This document shows positions 7,276-15,920 of a DNA stretch of 64,000 nucleotides, one piece after another. Made by a program: the position numbers and the translations under genes. This DNA comes from Sporocytophaga myxococcoides (lineage in GTDB: Bacteria; Bacteroidota; Bacteroidia; Cytophagales; Cytophagaceae), in assembly GCF_000775915.1 (NCBI RefSeq), contig NZ_BBLT01000005.1:124001-188000 (forward strand), read 5' to 3'. The notes beneath the pieces were generated by a model. The model searched no databases. It worked only from the letters and a program-made list of their open reading frames with translations, and had not been told where the DNA came from. How positions within the stretch are numbered: position 1 is the stretch's first letter; each line of letters begins with the position of its first letter.

Positions 7276-8424
7276 ATGAAATCTGCCTGGTTCCAACTTA
7301 TTCTGACATTTTTCAATAAGAACTTAAAGTTTTTATTAGTACTTCTTCCCCTTGCAATTATTTTAATGACCTTTCCTTTTTACTATAAATCCCCTTTAAA
7401 TCTGATTCAATATTGCTTAGAAAATCCCCAAGACAAAGAATTGTATTATGGAATATATGATGACAGGAATAGTGGAGGGAACTCTGTCTCAGAGGAGATA
7501 AAAAAAGCAGACAAAATTGTTTTCAGCTACACTTTGAAAAAAGGTGTGGAATATCCTTTTTCCGGAATAACTTTTTATCCGATAAATCCGAGTTTTATTG
7601 ATCTTTCAGGTTTTGATGAAATAAAACTGAAGTTAAAGGCAAAAGAGGGGAAAAGGCTTAAACTTGCCATAGGTACAAGTATTCAAAACTATTCGAGGAA
7701 TGTAGATTTCAATTCATACAAAAACAATCAGGTTATAATCAATTCTGATAAAGACTTCAATGAAATAACTACAGATTTAGCTGATTTAGAAACTCCTGAA
7801 TGGTGGTTTACTATCAATCAAAAAACCGAGAATGAAATCGGTAAATCAGATTATTCTAAAGTGCATTATATAAATATTTCCAATTGTGTATCTATTCCTT
7901 TGGATAAGGAAGATCAGATAGAAATAGAGGCGTTGATTTTTTATAAAAGTCTCATCCCTTTTATTGTATATGCTGCAGTCGGTTGTCTGGTTTATTACAT
8001 TTTTCTCTTCTTTATTATTAGAAAAAAAGAAAAGTCAGTTGTTCCGCTACAATTCACTTATAAGAAAACGGAGGTTTTGAATCATTTTGAAAAAGAGGAG
8101 GAAGCTGTTTTTCAATATATTACATCTAATTATTCTAAATCTGAGCTATCAATTTTGGATGTTGTGGACGCTACAGGAATCTATGAACAAAAGGTTTCTT
8201 CCATGATAAAAAAGAAAACTGAGATGAATTTCAAGCAGTTTCTCAATAGTCTTAGAATTACTGAAGCAAAGCGGCTGCTGAAAACCTCTGACCTTCAGAT
8301 TTCAGAAATTGCCTATAAAGTCGGATATGGAAATGTCTCTCATTTCAACAGGGTTTTTAAGGAATCCGAAAAATGCTCACCAAACGATTTCAGAAAACAG
8401 GATCAAAAATCTACAATTAGTTGA
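7276..8424 (+). CDS. Membrane-anchored AraC-family regulator with extracytoplasmic sensor domain
   Basis: 382 residues from the ATG at 7276 (a TTG lies directly before it). Layout: an N-terminal membrane segment (about residues 15-35), an extracytoplasmic domain of ~190 residues, a second membrane segment (LIPFIVYAAVGCLVYYIFLF, about 230-255), then a C-terminal AraC helix-turn-helix pair (MNFKQFLNSLRITEAKRLL; ISEIAYKVGYGNVSHFNRVF). The outer domain has a beta-sandwich pattern (FSGITFYPI, IDLSGFDEIKLKLKAKEG, KRLKLAIGTSI) reminiscent of galactose-binding/CBM-like modules. It thus looks like a one-component transmembrane sensor-regulator. Target genes may be the following DUF1800/DUF1501 pair; this is inference. 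Confidence 0.85.
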   Translation: MKSAWFQLILTFFNKNLKFLLVLLPLAIILMTFPFYYKSPLNLIQYCLENPQDKELYYGIYDDRNSGGNSVSEEIKKADKIVFSYTLKKGVEYPFSGITFYPINPSFIDLSGFDEIKLKLKAKEGKRLKLAIGTSIQNYSRNVDFNSYKNNQVIINSDKDFNEITTDLADLETPEWWFTINQKTENEIGKSDYSKVHYINISNCVSIPLDKEDQIEIEALIFYKSLIPFIVYAAVGCLVYYIFLFFIIRKKEKSVVPLQFTYKKTEVLNHFEKEEEAVFQYITSNYSKSELSILDVVDATGIYEQKVSSMIKKKTEMNFKQFLNSLRITEAKRLLKTSDLQISEIAYKVGYGNVSHFNRVFKESEKCSPNDFRKQDQKSTIS

Positions 8425-8590
8425 TTATCCTTCTTATTTAGCCTTTTTTAGCTTTTTGCAAAGCCTTTTAATTTTTTAGCAAACCATTTTCAGGGACGAA
8501 AGCCTACTTTTAGCGTTAAGGAAATTATAAAATTCTTATTGGAATTTGTCTTTTTCTAATTTCTGATAATCCATAAAAAAAGAAAACTTA

Positions 8591-10285
8591 ATGATAAAAA
8601 GAAGGACATTTATTCAGGCCGGATCACTCATGGCGCTCCCTTTTCTTCTTCCTGAGAAATTGCTGACGGCAAAACCTCTTGAGTTAAATTCCACAACTTT
8701 TCAAAGCCAAAAGGATCAAACGTGGAACTTGCTGGGGAAAGTAACCTACGGACCCTTAAAGAAAGATATCCTTAAGGTTAAAAAGAACGGTTTTCAGGCT
8801 TATATAAAGGAACAGCTGAATGCGCCATCGGAGGACAGTCAGGAAATTTTACAACGTATCCATTCAACTCAACTGGACATTAAATATGACTATAATGGTT
8901 ATAATGTGGATGAATGGAGGCCCATTACTTATCTTGATAAAGATCTTAAGTTTTGCAGAAAAGAATTTGAAAAGGTAAAAGAAAAAGGCTGGCACGAATG
9001 GATAAGGCCAGGAATGGAAGTCGTAAGTGCTAACTGGATCCGTGCAGTTTACAGTCCATGGCAGTTAAAGGAAATGATGGTTGAATTCTGGCACAACCAT
9101 TTTAATGTAACAGTAAATGGTGATATGGCTATGGGAAGCTGTATGCCAACATATGACAGGGATGTTATCAGGAAACATGCATTTGGAAATTTTCGTCAGT
9201 TTCTGGAAGATGTGGCTAAAAGTCCGGCTATGCTTTATTATCTTAATAATAAATCCAGTCAGGCTAGTCCAGCAAATGAAAACTATGCAAGAGAACTTTT
9301 TGAGCTTCATACACTGGGCTCAGAACACTACCTGAACAGTCTCTACGACAGATGGAGAGATGTTCCTGGCGCTTTGGAGGGAAAGCCTGTGGGATATATA
9401 GACGAAGATGTATATGAAGCTTCAAGGGCCTTCACCGGATGGACAGTGGCTGACGGCAGTTTCATCTGGAGGGGCGGAGGTCGGGAGGAATTTCCGGATA
9501 CCGGAGAGTTTTTTTATTATGATGCCTGGCATGATAATTATCAGAAAAGAATACTCGGTCATGAGATAAAGTCAAATATGCCAGCAATGTATGATGGCAG
9601 GAAAGTATTGGATCTGGTTGCTTTTCATCCGGGAACTGGAAAAAACATCTGCAGAAAGTTTTTGCTTCGATTTATGGGGGACGATTATCCTTCATCCTTG
9701 CTGAGTAAAGCTCAAGCCGTATGGTTGCAAAATATTAATTCCCCAGATCAGATAAAAATTACCTTGCAGGCTATCTTTGAATCTCCTGAATTCTTGAATT
9801 ATAAAGGACAAAAGGTAAAGCGACCATATGAATTCATTGTTTCAGTCGCAAGAGCTACAGAAGCAGAATTTACCCCCACTATGATGCTGCAATGGCAGAT
9901 CATGGGAATGGGCTACAAACCTTTCATGTGGCCCGCACCTACAGGGCATCCGGATAAAGATAGTAACTGGATGGGGCCCGGAGCTATGCTAACGCGATGG
10001 AGAACTATCAGTTCAATTTTATATTGGAAGGGTATGGGTGTATTTAAATTCAAATTTGCTGAACAAACTCCGGGAGGACTTTCATATCAGGCTATTGCAG
10101 ATTACTGGTCTGAAAAACTTACAGGAATCAGGCTCCAGGAAAAGTACCGTTCCAGGATTGCTGTTTTGCTTGCAGATAATGCAGCACCTGATTCTATACC
10201 AACAATCAATGAAACACAAATGGAGCAAAAGCTAACCATGCTTGCTCAATTTTTATTGTCAACTCCGGAATTTCAAACTCGATAA
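8591..10285 (+). CDS. DUF1800 family protein, Tat-type signal
   Basis: 564 residues beginning MIKRRTFIQAGSLMALPFLL, a twin-arginine-like export signal (RRTFIQ). The body matches the DUF1800 family: WNLLGKVTYGPLKKDILKV, MMVEFWHNHFNV, ENYARELFELHTLG and the late RPYEFIVSVARA segment. DUF1800 proteins are exported and of unknown activity; their genes are almost always paired with DUF1501, as here with a 2-bp gap. Length is usual for the family. The pair is generally assumed to act together in the periplasm or at the surface, but no reaction is established. Confidence 0.88.
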   Translation: MIKRRTFIQAGSLMALPFLLPEKLLTAKPLELNSTTFQSQKDQTWNLLGKVTYGPLKKDILKVKKNGFQAYIKEQLNAPSEDSQEILQRIHSTQLDIKYDYNGYNVDEWRPITYLDKDLKFCRKEFEKVKEKGWHEWIRPGMEVVSANWIRAVYSPWQLKEMMVEFWHNHFNVTVNGDMAMGSCMPTYDRDVIRKHAFGNFRQFLEDVAKSPAMLYYLNNKSSQASPANENYARELFELHTLGSEHYLNSLYDRWRDVPGALEGKPVGYIDEDVYEASRAFTGWTVADGSFIWRGGGREEFPDTGEFFYYDAWHDNYQKRILGHEIKSNMPAMYDGRKVLDLVAFHPGTGKNICRKFLLRFMGDDYPSSLLSKAQAVWLQNINSPDQIKITLQAIFESPEFLNYKGQKVKRPYEFIVSVARATEAEFTPTMMLQWQIMGMGYKPFMWPAPTGHPDKDSNWMGPGAMLTRWRTISSILYWKGMGVFKFKFAEQTPGGLSYQAIADYWSEKLTGIRLQEKYRSRIAVLLADNAAPDSIPTINETQMEQKLTMLAQFLLSTPEFQTR

Positions 10286-10287
10286 CC

Positions 10288-11508
10288 ATGGATAGAAGAT
10301 CGCTTATAAAAGGATGCGCCGAATACCTGATGACAACAGGATTAGGCTCGGATTATTTTTTGACTGAAGACGATTCAAGAGAAACTATAGTAATTGTATT
10401 TCTCCGAGGGGGCATGGATGGGTTGAATTTTCTAGCGCCCGTAGACGACAGTCATTACAGAGCTGCAAGGGGAGGCAAGATGGCCTTGCAGGAAGATGCT
10501 TTAAAGATAAACCAGAATCTTGTTCAGGCTGATTTCAGATTACACCCTGAAGCTTATGCATTAAAAGAATTGTATGAAAATAAATCCCTTGCTTTGATTC
10601 ACGCTGCAGGGCTTACCAATGGAACAAGGAGTCACTTTGAAGCCCAGGATCTGATGGAGCTTGGAAGTAACAGTGATAAAAATCTTTCTCAGGGCTGGCT
10701 TACCAGATACCTTCAGTCATTTCACAAAGGTAATATAGTACCAGCATATGCTATTGGATCAATTCCTCCTGCATCTTTGCTTGGAAGCATGGAGCAAATG
10801 AATATTACTGAAATGAAAAATCTAAGTCTGGATTTTGGTCCGGATCTTATTAATATGCTCTCAGAAATGTATGGAGCTGGTAATTCTCTTGTACATCGAT
10901 CAGGTAAGGGAGCGCTTCAGAACATTGCACATATTGCCAAATCATCAAAAGGATTAAGTTTTGATTCCTACACTCCTGATAAGTCGGCTGATTATTACAG
11001 CTCATGGCCAGGAGAGGAGCTGTCAAGTTCCTTTAAGACTGTAGCTCAGCTCATTAAAATGGAAGCTGGCCTTAAGATTGCAACCATAGATTACGATGGC
11101 TGGGATATGCACGATAATCAGGAATGGAAATTTCCGAGGTGGATACAGGCTTTGTCATGGAACCTTAATGCCTTCTACAATGACATTCATGCTTATCATA
11201 AAAAAGTGACAATTGTGCTGATGACTGAATTCGGGAGAAGGCTTAAGGCCAATAAAAGTGGAGGTACAGATCATGGGCATGGAAGCGTAATGATGGTGCT
11301 GGGAGGAAATGTCAATGGAGGAAATATGTACGGATCATGGCCAGGACTTGCAAATGAACAACTGGACAATGGTGTAGATCTTGCTGTAACAACTGATTAT
11401 CGAACCGTATTGAGTGAGATAATGGTCAAGAGAAATCTGGTAAAAGATCCTCAGATGATATTTCCAAAATTTAATGAATATAAAGGAGGATTAGGGATAA
11501 TCCGATAA
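10288..11508 (+). CDS. DUF1501 family protein (alkaline phosphatase/sulfatase-fold)
   Basis: 406 residues starting two bases after the DUF1800 stop. Family motifs: IVIVFLRGGMDGLNFLAPVDD near the N-terminus, SHFEAQDLMELG, and the conserved MTEFGRRLKANKSGGTDHGH block. The family has an alkaline-phosphatase-superfamily fold, but its substrate is unknown. The N-terminus MDRRSLIKG keeps the arginine pair of a Tat signal but lacks a clear hydrophobic stretch, so export may depend on the DUF1800 partner. A hairpin terminator follows at 11539. Confidence 0.87.
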   Translation: MDRRSLIKGCAEYLMTTGLGSDYFLTEDDSRETIVIVFLRGGMDGLNFLAPVDDSHYRAARGGKMALQEDALKINQNLVQADFRLHPEAYALKELYENKSLALIHAAGLTNGTRSHFEAQDLMELGSNSDKNLSQGWLTRYLQSFHKGNIVPAYAIGSIPPASLLGSMEQMNITEMKNLSLDFGPDLINMLSEMYGAGNSLVHRSGKGALQNIAHIAKSSKGLSFDSYTPDKSADYYSSWPGEELSSSFKTVAQLIKMEAGLKIATIDYDGWDMHDNQEWKFPRWIQALSWNLNAFYNDIHAYHKKVTIVLMTEFGRRLKANKSGGTDHGHGSVMMVLGGNVNGGNMYGSWPGLANEQLDNGVDLAVTTDYRTVLSEIMVKRNLVKDPQMIFPKFNEYKGGLGIIR

Positions 11509-11538
11509 CGATTGTGTTTATTGAGTATAGTAGTAGGA

Positions 11539-11567
11539 GCTTGCCGAAAGGCAGGCTTTTTCTTTTT
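11539..11567 (+). terminator. Intrinsic terminator after DUF1800/DUF1501
   Basis: Stem GCTTGCC / GGCAGGC (one G-T wobble) with a GAAA tetraloop and a following TTTTTCTTTTT run, 30 bp after the DUF1501 stop. Confidence 0.8.
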
Positions 11568-11668
11568 ACCTTCTTATAAATATCCGGATAAGATTTTATG
11601 ATTCAAAAAATGTTTTTTTAAATTCAAAATGCTAATATTTGAGTTGTGACTAAAAAAATTTAACAAGA

Positions 11669-13540
11669 ATGCGGATTTTTTACAAAATATTCATTTCACA
11701 TGTGGCTATAGGATTATTTTCAGTCCTCATACTCTCATTTTTGTTTTATAATATTCTTAAAAAGTCACTGATAGAAAGAACTCTTGATCAATTGTCTTCG
11801 GTCAATATTCTTAAAAAAAATCAAATGGAGAATTATTTTAACCGAACAGAAAAGAATCTGATTTTTTTATTCGGTCGGACAGATTTTCTTGAGAAAACCG
11901 ATGCAATTGCCGATATAGAAAAACATAAAGTTTACCTCGATGATCATCAGAAAAACGAATTAAACAACATTGGTAGTCTTTATGATTTTGATAATATTAT
12001 TATCGCAGATAGTCACCTGAACAGTATTTATGCCTTAAATGCAGATACTGCTTTTTTAAAACAATTTACCCGTACCAAAGCGGATAGTTTAAAAGAATTG
12101 AACAAGGACTTTGTGTACTATGATGCATCTATATATGACCATGTAGGTCATCCCGTTTTGCTATATATAATTCCATTGCATTCCCAAAAAGATCCTCTGC
12201 ATCCGGGAGGGTTTATCGTTATAAAAGAACATTTCTCAAAGTTTCAAAGAATTTTATATGAAAGAACAGGAATGGGAACAACGGGGGAATCGTATCTGGT
12301 AGCATCAGATAAAAGAATGCGCTCTGTATCCAGGTTTTTCCCTGATAGTCTCCCTTTAAATATACATGTAAATTCAGAGGCTGTTCAGAATGTTTTTAAA
12401 GAAGAAGGCCGGCATATTTTACAGGATTACAGAAATATTAAGGTATTAAGTGCTTATAGAAAATTAAACTTTGACCTTCCCTGGGCAATCATTTCCGAAA
12501 TTGATTATCAGGAAGCTGTCAAACCGATTAATCAGCTAAAAAATTATATCATAGCTATTACAGTAGTACTAATAATAGTAATATTGATTGTTACCTATTT
12601 TATCTCTAATGCGATTTCAAATCCGATTTTGTATCTCAAAGATATAATAATGAGTTTGTCCAAGGGAGTTATTCCCGGATTTTCCATAAAGAGCAAAGGA
12701 AATGATGAAATAGCCCAAATTACAGAGGCTACCAGACAGCTGGTAGAGGGTACAAAAAGGACTACTGAATTTGCCCATCAGACCGGAGCTGGTAATTTTG
12801 AAGCAACATTTACAACCCTAAGCGACAAGGACACACTGGGCCTTGCTCTATTGAGTATGAGGGATAAAATTAAAATGCTTCAGGAAAGAGAAGTAAGGCT
12901 GGTAAGGGAAAAAGCATCAGCATTATTGGAAGGTCAGGAAAATGAACGTAAACGTTTTGTAAGGGAGCTACACGATGGAATAGGTCAATTGCTGACAGTG
13001 GTCAAACTTCGTCTGGATGCAATGGAGGCAAAGGATAAAGAAAAGCAAGAAGAAAAACAGGAAGTACTGGATCTTGTTAATAATACAATTGGGGAAGTAA
13101 GAAGGATATCCTATAACGTGATGCCTAGTGTTCTCGTGGATTTTGGGCTGGAAGCGGGCCTGAGAGGTTTATGTGATAATGTAAAAAAATATTCCCGATT
13201 GAATATTGAATTTACTTACATAAAAGAAACAGACAAACCTTTGAATTTTGAAGTAAGTGTTCCTGTTTTCAGAATAGTTCAGGAGGGATTGAATAATATT
13301 ATAAAACATGCGAAAGCTACAGATGTATTTTTGGATGTTATGGAGCAGGATGACTATTTATATCTGAAACTTAAAGACAATGGGATTGGCTTTGATAAAG
13401 CTGATGTAATAAAAAAGGGAGGATTTGGCTTAACTAGTATGAATGAAAGAGCTAAATTGCTGAATGGTGAGTTGCATATAGAATCAATCCAGGGGGAGGG
13501 AACAATTACAGAACTTGAAATCCCTATAAACAGAGATTAA
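11669..13540 (+). CDS. Sensor histidine kinase, NarX/DegS type (HisKA_3)
   Basis: 623 residues. Membrane segment about 8-30, a Cache-like periplasmic domain (about 35-290), second membrane segment (YIIAITVVLIIVILIVTYFI, about 293-313), a HAMP-like linker, then the HisKA_3 dimerization helix with phosphoacceptor His435 (RFVRELHDGIGQLL) and a HATPase domain (VQEGLNNIIKHAKA; DNGIGFD; GGFGLTSMNERA). It would phosphorylate the NarL-type regulator encoded 2 bp downstream. The stimulus is unknown; Cache domains usually bind small molecules. Confidence 0.92.
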   Translation: MRIFYKIFISHVAIGLFSVLILSFLFYNILKKSLIERTLDQLSSVNILKKNQMENYFNRTEKNLIFLFGRTDFLEKTDAIADIEKHKVYLDDHQKNELNNIGSLYDFDNIIIADSHLNSIYALNADTAFLKQFTRTKADSLKELNKDFVYYDASIYDHVGHPVLLYIIPLHSQKDPLHPGGFIVIKEHFSKFQRILYERTGMGTTGESYLVASDKRMRSVSRFFPDSLPLNIHVNSEAVQNVFKEEGRHILQDYRNIKVLSAYRKLNFDLPWAIISEIDYQEAVKPINQLKNYIIAITVVLIIVILIVTYFISNAISNPILYLKDIIMSLSKGVIPGFSIKSKGNDEIAQITEATRQLVEGTKRTTEFAHQTGAGNFEATFTTLSDKDTLGLALLSMRDKIKMLQEREVRLVREKASALLEGQENERKRFVRELHDGIGQLLTVVKLRLDAMEAKDKEKQEEKQEVLDLVNNTIGEVRRISYNVMPSVLVDFGLEAGLRGLCDNVKKYSRLNIEFTYIKETDKPLNFEVSVPVFRIVQEGLNNIIKHAKATDVFLDVMEQDDYLYLKLKDNGIGFDKADVIKKGGFGLTSMNERAKLLNGELHIESIQGEGTITELEIPINRD

Positions 13541-13542
13541 AT

Positions 13543-14178
13543 ATGAGTAAGATAAAATTAATACTGGCAGACGATCATTCCCTGATCAGAGCAGGATTCA
13601 GGACATTACTTGGAAAGAATGAAGCCTTTGAAATTGTAGGAGAAGCAACGGATGGGCAAGATCTGGTAAAGATGGCTCATACCATTGAACATGATGTGAT
13701 CCTCACAGATATCACTATGCCTGGCCAGGGAGGACTGGATGCAATGGAACAGCTAAAAAAGGAAAATCCCTATTTTAAATTCATTGTGCTGACCATGCAT
13801 GAAGAAAGAGAATACGTACTGAGGGCAATCAAAATAGGCGCTCAGGGCTATTTACTTAAAAATATAGAAAATGCAGAGCTGGCAAAGGCTATCAAGACCG
13901 TTTATGATGGAGGGAAATATTTTAGCCCCTTTGTTGTGAATCTGCTTGCTGAAAACTATGGAAAGCCTGAAGCTCTAGAGACTTCTGAAGTTACACCCAG
14001 AGAAAAAGAAGTATTACAGTTCGTTGCAAAAGGTTTTAGCACCAAACAGATTGCTGACGAATTAGGGATCAGTATCAGAACCGTAGAGTCACATCGTATC
14101 AATATGTTGAAAAAGTTACGCGTAAGCAATTCAGCAGAATTGATCAAAAAAGCGATAAAACTTAATCTTATAGATTAA
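13543..14178 (+). CDS. NarL/FixJ-family response regulator
   Basis: 211 residues: receiver domain 1-120 with acidic pocket ADDH, phosphoacceptor Asp56 (ILTDITMPGQGG) and the conserved Thr and Lys (VLTMHEE; YLLKNI), followed by a LuxR-type helix-turn-helix (VTPREKEVLQFVAKGFSTKQ; SIRTVESHRINMLKKL). It partners the kinase 2 bp upstream. Its targets are not apparent, but the duplicated small secreted protein genes start directly downstream. Confidence 0.93.
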   Translation: MSKIKLILADDHSLIRAGFRTLLGKNEAFEIVGEATDGQDLVKMAHTIEHDVILTDITMPGQGGLDAMEQLKKENPYFKFIVLTMHEEREYVLRAIKIGAQGYLLKNIENAELAKAIKTVYDGGKYFSPFVVNLLAENYGKPEALETSEVTPREKEVLQFVAKGFSTKQIADELGISIRTVESHRINMLKKLRVSNSAELIKKAIKLNLID

Positions 14179-14294
14179 TATCTTAAGGGTAAATCCTTGT
14201 TTATTTACTGTTGTTTATACCGTTTGTTTGTTAGTATTTTTCGTTATTTGCAAAGTCGGTATTATTTATTTTGGTAACAAAACGAACAACAATT

Positions 14295-14594
14295 ATTAAG
14301 CAATGATAATTGCAGGCTTTATGGACTCGCAGCTCAGATATCTTTTGCGCAAAATGGAGTAAATAATGACCCTACTTATTCATCAACAATTATAAACAAG
14401 CTAATCAAGCAAGGTATGCGAAGGAGAATAAGCTTGGTGATCCTGTTTCAATTGAGACAAGTCGGGTAGCTGTAAAAGAAAACTAAAGCAAAGCTTAAAT
14501 TCAGGTAAAGCTTCAAATAAAGAATCAGTAGCTACTTGAATGCCTCAGATTTAAAGTTCGAAATCATACAATCATCCATCCATATGGTTTGAAA
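14295..14594 (+). pseudogene. Decayed duplicate of the small secreted protein gene at 15023
   Basis: The stretch aligns along its whole length with the gene at 15023-15322, but the start codon is changed (ATT AAG for ATG AAA), single bases are lost after ATGG and after TTATTC, and in-frame TAA and TGA stops appear later. The similarity continues into the upstream region and ends in a comparable hairpin terminator, so promoter, gene and terminator were duplicated in tandem and one copy then died. Confidence 0.85.
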
Positions 14595-14640
14595 TCTTCT
14601 GATTAAAGGTTTTATAAAGTTCTAATAAATTTCTGATAAA

Positions 14641-14668
14641 GCCTTCCCAAAAACCGGAAGGCTTTTTG
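14641..14668 (+). terminator. Terminator of the dead duplicate
   Basis: Stem GCCTTCC / GGAAGGC with loop CAAAAACC, followed by TTTTT. Confidence 0.75.
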
Positions 14669-15022
14669 GGTGACTGAATAAAACAATCAAAAAGGTTATT
14701 AAAATTTTTTCCTTCATGGTATTTTTGTCAGCTATTAAGGTTATTCTACCTAGCTTATGCGAAATGTCATTATAAGTCCTTCGCAGAAAAATCATTTGCA
14801 ATATGATCGGCAATCTACCTAATAAGAAAAATAATACTTTGAAAAAAAGTATTAAGTAGTTATTGCGTTATAAATCTTAGATAATGAGTATTTTATATGT
14901 TAAATAGGGGTAAATACTGATATCTATACTGTTGTAAATACTGTATATGGGTTAGTGTTTTTTGTGATTTATAAGTTCGGTGTAAATTGTTTTATTAGCA
15001 GAAATAAAAATAAATAACTGTT

Positions 15023-15322
15023 ATGAAACACATGATAATTGCTGGCTTAATGGTACTTGCAGCTCAGGTATCTTTTGCACAAAATGGAGTAAATAGTGAT
15101 CCTACTTATTCTATCAACAATTATAAACAAGCTAATAAAGCAAAGTATGCGAAGGAGAATAAGCTTGGAAATCCTGTTTCAATTGAGACAAGTGAGATAA
15201 CAGTAAAAGAGAATTATAAGCAAAGTTTTAACTCAGGAAAAACTTCCAATAAAGCAACTGTTGCGACTTATATGCCTCAGATTAAAAGTTCGAGATCTTA
15301 CAAGCATCCTTACGGTTTGTAA
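15023..15322 (+). CDS. Small secreted protein of unknown function
   Basis: 99 residues with a clear signal peptide (MKHMIIAGLMVLAAQVSFAQ, cleavage after Gln20 region) and a mature basic, polar part rich in Lys, Asn, Ser and Tyr (NNYKQANKAKYAKENKLG; ATYMPQIKSSRSYKHPYGL). No domain recognised. It is the live copy of a tandem duplication. Substitutions relative to the dead copy leave the mature sequence recognisable, which supports it being a real protein. A strong terminator follows. Confidence 0.7.
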   Translation: MKHMIIAGLMVLAAQVSFAQNGVNSDPTYSINNYKQANKAKYAKENKLGNPVSIETSEITVKENYKQSFNSGKTSNKATVATYMPQIKSSRSYKHPYGL

Positions 15323-15370
15323 TCTTTTGATATAAAGGATTTTCATAAAGTTTAAATAATTCCCAAAAAG

Positions 15371-15402
15371 GGCTCTCCGATTTTCGGAGGGCCTTTTTTT
15401 TT
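15371..15402 (+). terminator. Intrinsic terminator after the small secreted protein
   Basis: Stem GGCTCTCCG / CGGAGGGCC with loop ATTTT and a following run of nine T. Confidence 0.85.
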
Positions 15403-15920
15403 GAAGACTGAAAACTTAGTGTTCCTTGTTGTTCTAAAAAAGATGCGTTGGTTCACTTAAGAAATTATTAATTATACCTTTTTAAACTACTCTCGAATTC
15501 AATTTTCATAGTTTTTTTATTTTTTCATAAGTTTTGTATTTCCACAAATTAATCCGTTTTCAATTTGATACACTTTCTTAAAGTGGTAACAAATCGCTTG
15601 CGTCTGGTTACTTTTAACCTCTAGAGTATCAGAAAAAATCAAATTTTAATAGCTGTACACATGGTACAGAATAATGGATTGTGGACATCTGAAAGAATAA
15701 TACTGGTTTAAAACAGGTCTAAAACTTTGTCTGGATGGCGGTATTGAAAGAAGTAACCTCTTAATATTGATAAATTAGCTATTGACCTTTAGCTCTTTAG
15801 CTTTTGTCCTAAACTGCAAGCATTGATTTGTAAAGGGATTAAGGAATAAATTGGTAATTTTGGTTTAGAAAAATTGATCACTTATACAGATTAAGATTAT
15901 AAATTAAATAACAGAGAATT
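15403..15920. other. Gene-free stretch upstream of nhaA
   Basis: About 520 bp with frequent stops in all frames and no recognisable gene or RNA. It presumably holds the promoter of the nhaA/channel pair, but I cannot point to a convincing box. Confidence 0.4.
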
